Shown: positions 57,551 through 64,000 of the stretch, piece after piece
Layout: every line of letters starts with the position of its first letter
How positions within the stretch are numbered: position 1 is the first letter of the stretch
Origin: Cheiracanthium punctorium
Taxonomy: Eukaryota > Arthropoda > Arachnida > Araneae > Cheiracanthiidae
Direction of reading: 5' to 3'
Length of the DNA: 64,000 bases
Assembly (NCBI GenBank): GCA_038373885.1
Contig: JAWZYV010011917.1
Span: forward strand, 434,001 to 498,000
Made by a program: the position numbers and the translations under genes
Notes under the pieces: generated by a model
The model's input: only the letters and a program-made list of their open reading frames with translations
The model's database searches: none
Told to the model about the DNA's origin: nothing

Positions 57551-58299
57551 ACTGATCATCTGCAAAATTAATTTGAATATCGGCTGCGAGCCCAATTTAG
57601 GAATCGATCGTATCATTTTTTCATCGGAGTTTCGAACATCGTTTCATTATAAACGGTTGACCCATTAAAAAAAAAAAAAAAATCGTCAGGGTAACTACAT
57701 TTAAATATCAATCGTCAGCTTGGCGGAATAAGGCAGTTAAAATAGATTTCAACCTAGTGCCGTTATTTAAAAAAAAAAAAAATGGAATTTTCATGTTACG
57801 TCACTGGATCTTTTTTCTTACTGTGAATGACTGAAAAGGGTGTCATTTTCGTTTAAATTATTCGGCTAAGCTGAAACTTTTATGCACTTTTGAAATTCGC
57901 ATCATATGGATCAATGAAATACATGAAAAATCTTTATTGTTTTTGTATATACGCGAAAATACATTTAGCTTTACGTTAGTTACAAAAGGATAATTGTAAT
58001 AAATTCAGGCAATTTTTCACATAAGATTTACGAATAGTTTTGCATTAATAACTATGAATTAAGAATAATTAAATTATTTACGTATATTCCATCAAGGTGC
58101 TTGCGGGGATGGCAACGAAGACTCTTTTCTCTTTTTCTTACGCTGGTTGCCAGGACGATATTTTGAAATAAAAATAACTTTTTAATTCTAAACAAATTTA
58201 TGTAGCTGAATGGTGTAATATATCTAGTTACTAAAATATTTATTTGTCTGTGTACTGTGTTCCATTTATTTTATTTCTTTGCGAAATTAATTTTTACTA
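57551..58299. other. AT-rich unassigned sequence
   Basis: Poly(A) runs near 57667 and 57768; no feature recognised. Confidence 0.5.
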
Positions 58300-58610
58300 T
58301 TATATATCGATGGCGTGTATTTTTTAATGCGCCCCAAACTTATTTGAGCGTCCCTTTTAGGAAGATTGCATCAAGTGTGTTTTTCAAACGCTCAATAGAT
58401 GGCGCTACCGTCCAAAAATTTTAAATTTTAAATTTTGAGCGTTTTAGAGTTTTTTAAATCAATTGACCTAGTTCAATCGTTTCAGGGGCCCAAAAAACCC
58501 CCCAGGTACGAAATTTAAAAAGATTCCTTAGAGCAGTTTTCGAGATCGTTCGGACATACACACCCACACACACACAAACATTCCTCGTTTAATATAAGAG
58601 CGGATTAAAG
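58300..58610. repeat. GC-richer repeat-like block with (CA) tail
   Basis: Contains ATGGCGCTACCGT, GAGATCGTTCGGACATACAC, a short CA run and TCGTTTAATATAAGAG. The ending resembles 3' tails of arthropod non-LTR elements, but I cannot name the family and only one copy is present here. Confidence 0.35.
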
Positions 58611-59841
58611 ATATATAGAATAATAATAAATTAAAATTATTGAATAAAATAGATAGTATAGCCAGTTAAATATAGCATATTGTTTTTAAAATTATAATGA
58701 TTATTAATAGTGACAAAGTATGAATAATAAGTTATTGTATGACAAAAGATTAATCTAGGAAATTAAAAAATAATGTTTTGTATTATTAAATATAGGTAGG
58801 ACAGAATAATCACAATATAGGAACCCCTTTTTTTTCCTCCAGATATATATATGCATGCATATACACATCCAGATTGTTTTTATACATATTAATCTTTTTT
58901 TTAATAAGAGAAAAACTTCCTCCGCCCGACTCATCCATTCAATTACAACCTTAAAACCAAAACCCCACCCAACCTCCAGTAAATTAACAAAGACAATAGA
59001 CACATCATTATCAAGAATTGTATATAATAGATTTTAGGAACTTAGTAGGATAGTTATACAGTCTAGCTGACAGAAAAAGTGATTTAAAATTGGAGCCTTT
59101 AAAAACTTAAGAACAGAGAAACTTGATTCTACAGCAGTGATTATAGATGATATTGCGGAATACAGATTTATGTAAGCAGGAGGAAAAAAGAGTAAAGCTA
59201 TTTATTTTAAAGCTATATATATATATATACCAAGACGGTTTAGCATCACACAGGTGTGGGGTCGGAAACGTTGTTTGCATTTACCCGTTAATAATCACTT
59301 TAATAATCAATCTTTTAATCATTCTATAATCCCTACTTTAGTACTCAATGCCCTCACTAATTAGTTTTAATCAAGTGCTTTTTGTGAAAGATGCAGCAGT
59401 TTTTGACGAACTACGGTCAGAAAGATCACTATAATTCCAAAATGATTGTTAACAGGTGCAAGAGGACGACGTTTCCGACCCCATATTGCTATGTGATTCT
59501 GAACATCTTGATTCACAGTTACCACACCTTAAATTTTTGCCCATGAGTTTCGAAACACCCTGTATTTCGTCGTTGTCAAATGAATGTCTGCTATGTGCAC
59601 TTTTTGAAGATTTCGACATTTTGATCATTGTGACTCGTTTGCTAACGAATTAGTCGTATAAAAAGACTTCTATGTGACTAAGCATTATACGGTGAACTGT
59701 GATTGCTAAAAAAATATTTTATGTGAATAATTCAGAATATTGTCAAATAATAACTGCTCATAAAAACTGGTAATAATAAATAAACTTTTTACACATAGCA
59801 GATATTGGTTTAACAACGACGATATAGATATATATTTATAC
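58611..59841. other. AT-rich sequence with an inverted repeat
   Basis: GGGGTCGGAAACG at 59258-59270 faces CGTTTCCGACCCC at 59471-59483, each within a slightly longer match including TCACA at the outer sides. This may be a small TIR element of about 250 bp. Otherwise nothing recognised. Confidence 0.5.
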
Positions 59842-59917
59842 GAAAGTTTGCTACCTGGCTCAGGAGAGGGGAAAAAAAACTTACGTTGTTGAAAATAGAA
59901 CAACATATAAATGCATT
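59842..59917. repeat. dispersed repeat C, copy 2
   Basis: Matches 54083-54160 in order and orientation; followed by a TA microsatellite. Confidence 0.8.
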
Positions 59918-61910
59918 TTATATATATATATAACCTATTTCTTTTCAAGGAGAATTTATTTCATGAAAGCTGCTATATAGTTTTTACGAAATAAGATTTT
60001 TCGGTATCATAACAAACTAGAAAACTTACTTAGAAGTCGCATTTATTGCATTTTCTGTTTCGTAACTTTTCAGCGGCTCTGGATATAAGTCGAAACTCGT
60101 AGTACTATGAAAAATTGCGAACAAATATCACACTAAAGCAAAGTAAATGAAAATTGAAATACTATTTACTTTCTTTTTGCTGTAGTCTGCATTGTACTTG
60201 TTTATTGTAACTGAACACTAAACTGGAAACCTAGTGTATTGCTGAAATTGAGAATGATACACTTTGTTTCATTATTTCACGTTGCACTGTGTATTTTTAA
60301 TCACTCTATGTGTATACTTTTCAATGTATAAGTACGATTTCCAAACACAAAATACTCATCAGTGTCATGCAGAAAATACTGATTATGAGCATACATTTAC
60401 TTTATATTGCAAATATTTAATATGTTAGTTCTATTTGATTTGCCAAAATAAAGCTTTTTTAACGTAAAATTATAAGTATATAATTTTACTTACATAATTG
60501 TAAAATTAATGATTTAATATAATTTATCAAGTGTTGTTTTTTCTCCTATTTTTCTAATCAGTCATACAACCACGAATACGAAAGTAATGTTGCTTCTAAA
60601 ATATGGCCGAACAATTTTTTAAATGACGCAGTTCTATATTTCATATCCGAGTATATTAAAATTTTTAATTCTTTAATGTATCGTGAAAAATGATAGTATT
60701 TCTTTTTTAAAAGTTAAAAATCAAAATGCCAAAGTGATTAGAACTTTTTCTTCGTAGAAATTAAAAAAGGCCATTCAATTTACTTAATATTTCATAATTT
60801 TAAAAAATTTACATATATATGTATATATATTATCACTACGCCATTATATGTGTGAAAAAAAAAATACCATTTGGTAAAAGGAGGAAAATATTATATAATA
60901 ACGTTAAGTGAAAAGAAGAGATTGATGTTTTTTAATCAAAAACGATTATCTGACATTTCAATTTTAGCTACTGGGTGATCTTGATTAATGGCTTCATAAT
61001 TAACTGCATTATGTACATATTCATCAATCTACTGGATAAAAGTTTATTTTAATTCTTGTTCTGTATTTTTTTTTCATTATTTTTTCGTTAAAAAGTAGCA
61101 TCACTTGTACTTAATATAGAGGTTATTAATCTCTAAGGTTTTAAACATCTAGGATATAAGAGATGCCCCTAAACAACATGGAATCAGACAGCAATGCTGG
61201 GTCGTGGACGACGTATTAAACACCAATTAACAATCCTTTTCAAAATCGCGTTGTATTAACAGTCAGCATTCTAACTATTGTTAGGAAAAATTAGATTGAT
61301 CTTTTTTAAAAACTTTTTTCTAAAAGTTACAATTTATTTTATTTTATTTATTTATTTATTATTAATGAATTTATCGGAAAATAAACCCATTGTTTGCAAA
61401 GCAAAACTAAGAATTTTGATTGACACTTTCACACTCTAAACACCAAACATTTTGAATCATGTTTCTGAGACACTCTGTAATATCTAATATTCGTTACGGG
61501 CGAATCTAAGTATTGTGTATTTGCTCTTATTAACATATTAACTATATTTCTTTTAATTTCTTCTTTGTTTTTATTTTTCTAAAATATATAAAAATACAAC
61601 CTCAGGAAGTAAATTCTGATACTACTTTTCTGCATGATAATCGCTTTAAATCTTTCCACAGATTACGAATTATACAGTTATCAAACACAGAAATTAGCCC
61701 ACCCCCCAGTGGATTTGTTCCCCAGCCACATGTTCATTACTCATGTTTTGAATTTTGCTATGCTTTTGAAAACACTCTTCAAGTTTTGATTTGGAATTAT
61801 TTCGTCCATGTTCGTTCATTGTAATCATGATGCGTTAGTATTTTTGCAAATCACGGCATAATCAAATGACAAAAGCAGATAAAATACGCTTAATCTTATT
61901 TAATGAAGTT
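59918..61910. other. AT-rich unassigned sequence
   Basis: No coding, RNA or repeat feature recognised in about 2 kb. Confidence 0.6.
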
Positions 61911-61944
61911 TTCTGACTACAGCTTGTTCAAGCTGCAGTCAGAA
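61911..61944. repeat. 16-bp stem hairpin
   Basis: TTCTGACTACAGCTTG, two bases, then the inverse with one transition (a G-U pair if transcribed). Too short for a typical microRNA precursor. Confidence 0.8.
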
Positions 61945-62508
61945 GTTTTCATTCTTCATTTTTACCTCGAATAAAAACGGAGAATAGTGTAAGTACCACA
62001 GATAACTTAGTTACATATTAAACATTTATGAATTTTATTTGTGTTGTATAATTTATTTTTATGCATTAAAATGTTACTATTTTAAGATAAAATGTTATTC
62101 ATAAAAGCTTATTTATGTTTTTCCTACATAAATACATAGAACAGAAAAAACTTCAAACTTTGTGTTTAAGATGAAACTCTAGCAAAAAGAAAAAAAACAA
62201 CGATATGTGAATAAGCATCAGTAAGCAAATCCTTAAACTTTCATATTTCCCTTCAGTTTTTTTTTTTTTTTTTTTAAAGATGAATATTTTATAGGTAATA
62301 TTTGTCAAGTGCACGTTACTTTGTCTGGATATTCTAATTCATATAAAGCGTTGTAATAAAAAACTTAACTCTTATGTGTGCATCTGCAAATTTCCCCGAA
62401 ATGGAGAGAAGCAGAAGAAAGGCGACGAGAAGAAAGAAAAACAGAGGATCGGGAAAAATAAAGTAAGTATAGATGTAAGTACAAGTGAAAAGAGGAGGGA
62501 ATAAAACT
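61945..62508. other. AT-rich sequence with an A/G-rich patch
   Basis: T18 run at 62259-62276. At 62401 an ATG opens a short Arg/Lys-rich frame (MERSRRKATRRKKN...), followed by GTAAGT at 62463, a donor-like site. I do not consider it established as an exon. Confidence 0.3.
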
Positions 62509-62640
62509 ACGTCACGCTACTTCTTGTACGTCACGTCCTCTAGTAAGAGTGGACCACCACTGAGGGCTCGCTGCGTCATATCGTGTTGCCATTAGCCTCT
62601 ATAAAAGATTACTATATGGTTGTTTCCTAGCTGTGAGTCT
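62509..62640 (+). promoter_or_regulatory. possible promoter
   Basis: Two TACGTCAC (CRE-like) motifs near 62509 and 62529, CTGCGTCATA near 62571, then CTCTATAAAAGATT near 62596-62609. The GC content is raised. No downstream gene is identified, so it could equally belong to a transposon. Confidence 0.3.
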
Positions 62641-62808
62641 TTTGTAGTGATACTGGACATCAAAAGGCGACATCGAAACGAGACTATTCCGTCACGTATC
62701 GGTGGACAGTGTACCTTCAAGCCAATATTAACGGATGAGGATCAGCCCAAGTTAATTTTACAGTTGATTGGTTGAGGTTCATGTGTTGAATGAAAATGAC
62801 GTCACATC

Positions 62809-63031
62809 GATATCGTCGTGGCTAACGAGAAAGACAGGCTGCGGTGCTGACGTTTGGCCACACCCCTTTTGCCCTTGCAGAGTCATGTGACTTAGGAGGT
62901 GTGGCCATCTTGGTCCGAGATACCCACAGTAAGATGGCCACGGCCCTCAGGGCGGCATGACTGTTCGAGGGCAAAAGGGGTGTGGCAAAACGTCAGCACC
63001 GCAGCCTGCCTTTCTTGTCAGCCACGGATAT
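62809..63031. mobile_element. palindromic MITE
   Basis: Arms of about 75-80 bp (62809-62887 and 62956-63031) are near-perfect reverse complements, including CAGGCTGCGGTGCTGACGTT and GGGGTGTGGC-type blocks. The loop holds a second palindrome, GTGGCCATCTTGG...AAGATGGCCAC (62900-62941). TATCG adjoins both outer ends. Frames at 62899-63164 are by-products. Confidence 0.85.
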
Positions 63032-64000
63032 CGTTCATTCAGTTCTACGCAGTGAAGGACATTGCTTTGGTAGTAATGTGAAAAACCACGCAAAAATCCT
63101 CAAGCTAAGATTCTCTAATATTTGCCTATTTAATAACAAGGGAGCAAAACTATCTATCTCTTAACACCTGTGCATTAAAATTTTCAATAAAGTAAAGTAT
63201 TATAACATCCAAATAACTGTGTTTTCTTGCAGTAGGTGAGTAGCATTCTTATCCTGCACGATTAGTTAGTGTTAAAACATTTTTTAAAAATTGTGATTAA
63301 ATTTACTACAGACATTTCTAAGACTGAAAATGCAAAGGCGAATTTTTAATAACATATAATTAGCAGGGTTTATGAAAGTTAAATTGCTTTGATACAATTA
63401 ATGGAACATGTGAATAAAATATTCATCAATTCTTAGCCTTCTAAGTACATGCAGAATAAATTGCACAAGATCGTTTTGCAAGAAATAAGCTGTGAATCAT
63501 GCTTTATCACCTTTTAGCAATTTCTCAGCTCCAAAATTCTTAAAAGATGATAATGTAACACAAATAAAAGCCAGCTGCAAAAAACAAAAATCGTTTATTA
63601 GTTCTAATTTGATTGATAAAGAACCTTATTTATAAATCGAATTAATTTGTTACATTTCAGAATTGAAATTTCACTTGATATTGACTGGATGAAATTCATT
63701 CAATGGATTTATATGAAACACTGTTCTGTTAAACGCGCAATTTTAATAATAATTTATCAATATTACTCATGGGGATTTCTTTTGTGGTATTGTTGCTTCT
63801 AATCACTCTTTTATGCATTTTTCTGTATTAACATATAATTAATCTTCATCCATACAAATAAAAAAGCAAATTTTTCGCAAGAGCTAGTGCTTCAGAACTA
63901 ATGGTATTTAATCTATTTTATGGCATGACATGGTTTTTCTAATCACTTTTATTAAACCATCATTTGCATGTTTATGGAATTCTTCAAACACCAATCGCAT
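63032..64000. other. AT-rich unassigned sequence
   Basis: AATAAA occurs near 63187. No gene or repeat recognised up to the window end. Confidence 0.5.

Noticed and set aside
61911..61944. Possible microRNA precursor
   Set aside because: The stem is only 16 bp with a two-base loop, and flanking bases do not extend the pairing.
62401..62463. Short basic first exon with GTAAGT donor
   Set aside because: The patch is a purine-rich low-complexity stretch. A donor alone is weak evidence, and no partner exon was found.

Overview
The window looks like AT-rich, gene-poor nuclear DNA of an animal, most likely an arthropod and plausibly an arachnid. It has no operons and no bacterial gene spacing. It is full of microsatellites, tRNA-derived SINEs, palindromic MITEs, mariner/Tc1 and Helitron relics and LTR retrotransposons. 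The species assignment is an inference from this repeat mix. I found no complete host protein-coding gene, only three unrecognised single-exon candidates (45973-46222, 50869-51144, 57260-57550).

1-8.6 kb: an inverted-arm MITE (2281-2716), a long (TG)n tract, and a tRNA-derived SINE split by a non-autonomous LTR element (3073-7826; LTRs of about 1.1 kb, 5-bp GGGGG target duplication). The SINE tail resumes at 7832. Then come degenerate ~150-bp repeats.

8.6-13.4 kb: three head-to-tail, almost identical copies of a 1603-bp unit. 14.4-16.5 kb: a TA-flanked element (14399-15958) carrying two piggyBac-type TTAA MITEs, then a broken Tc1-like transposase. A SINE with an 11-bp target duplication lies at 18352-18642.

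19.1-29.0 kb: a complete but dead Ty3/gypsy retrotransposon (19126-28957) with 632-bp LTRs, a tRNA-Leu-type primer site, gag, pol and a polypurine tract. Its gag is split by a 3775-bp element with 177-bp terminal inverted repeats and a 9-bp target duplication (20246-24020). That element in turn carries a non-autonomous Helitron (20643-22711). So three layers of insertion can be ordered in time. The pol region also has two frameshifts and a changed RNase H catalytic residue.

29-64 kb: mostly AT-rich sequence with scattered relics. These are a mariner-like palindromic MITE (39055-39745) and a half copy (35383-35605), further piggyBac MITE derivatives (40.8 and 44.1-44.5 kb), palindromic MITEs at 42.9, 47.5 and 62.8 kb, and two transposase pseudogenes on the minus strand (52.3-53.4 kb). 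There is also a minus-strand SINE (54.2 kb), a decayed Helitron replicase N-terminal region on the minus strand (55.15-56.05 kb), and several pairs of dispersed repeats. All calls come from reading the sequence; no database search was possible.
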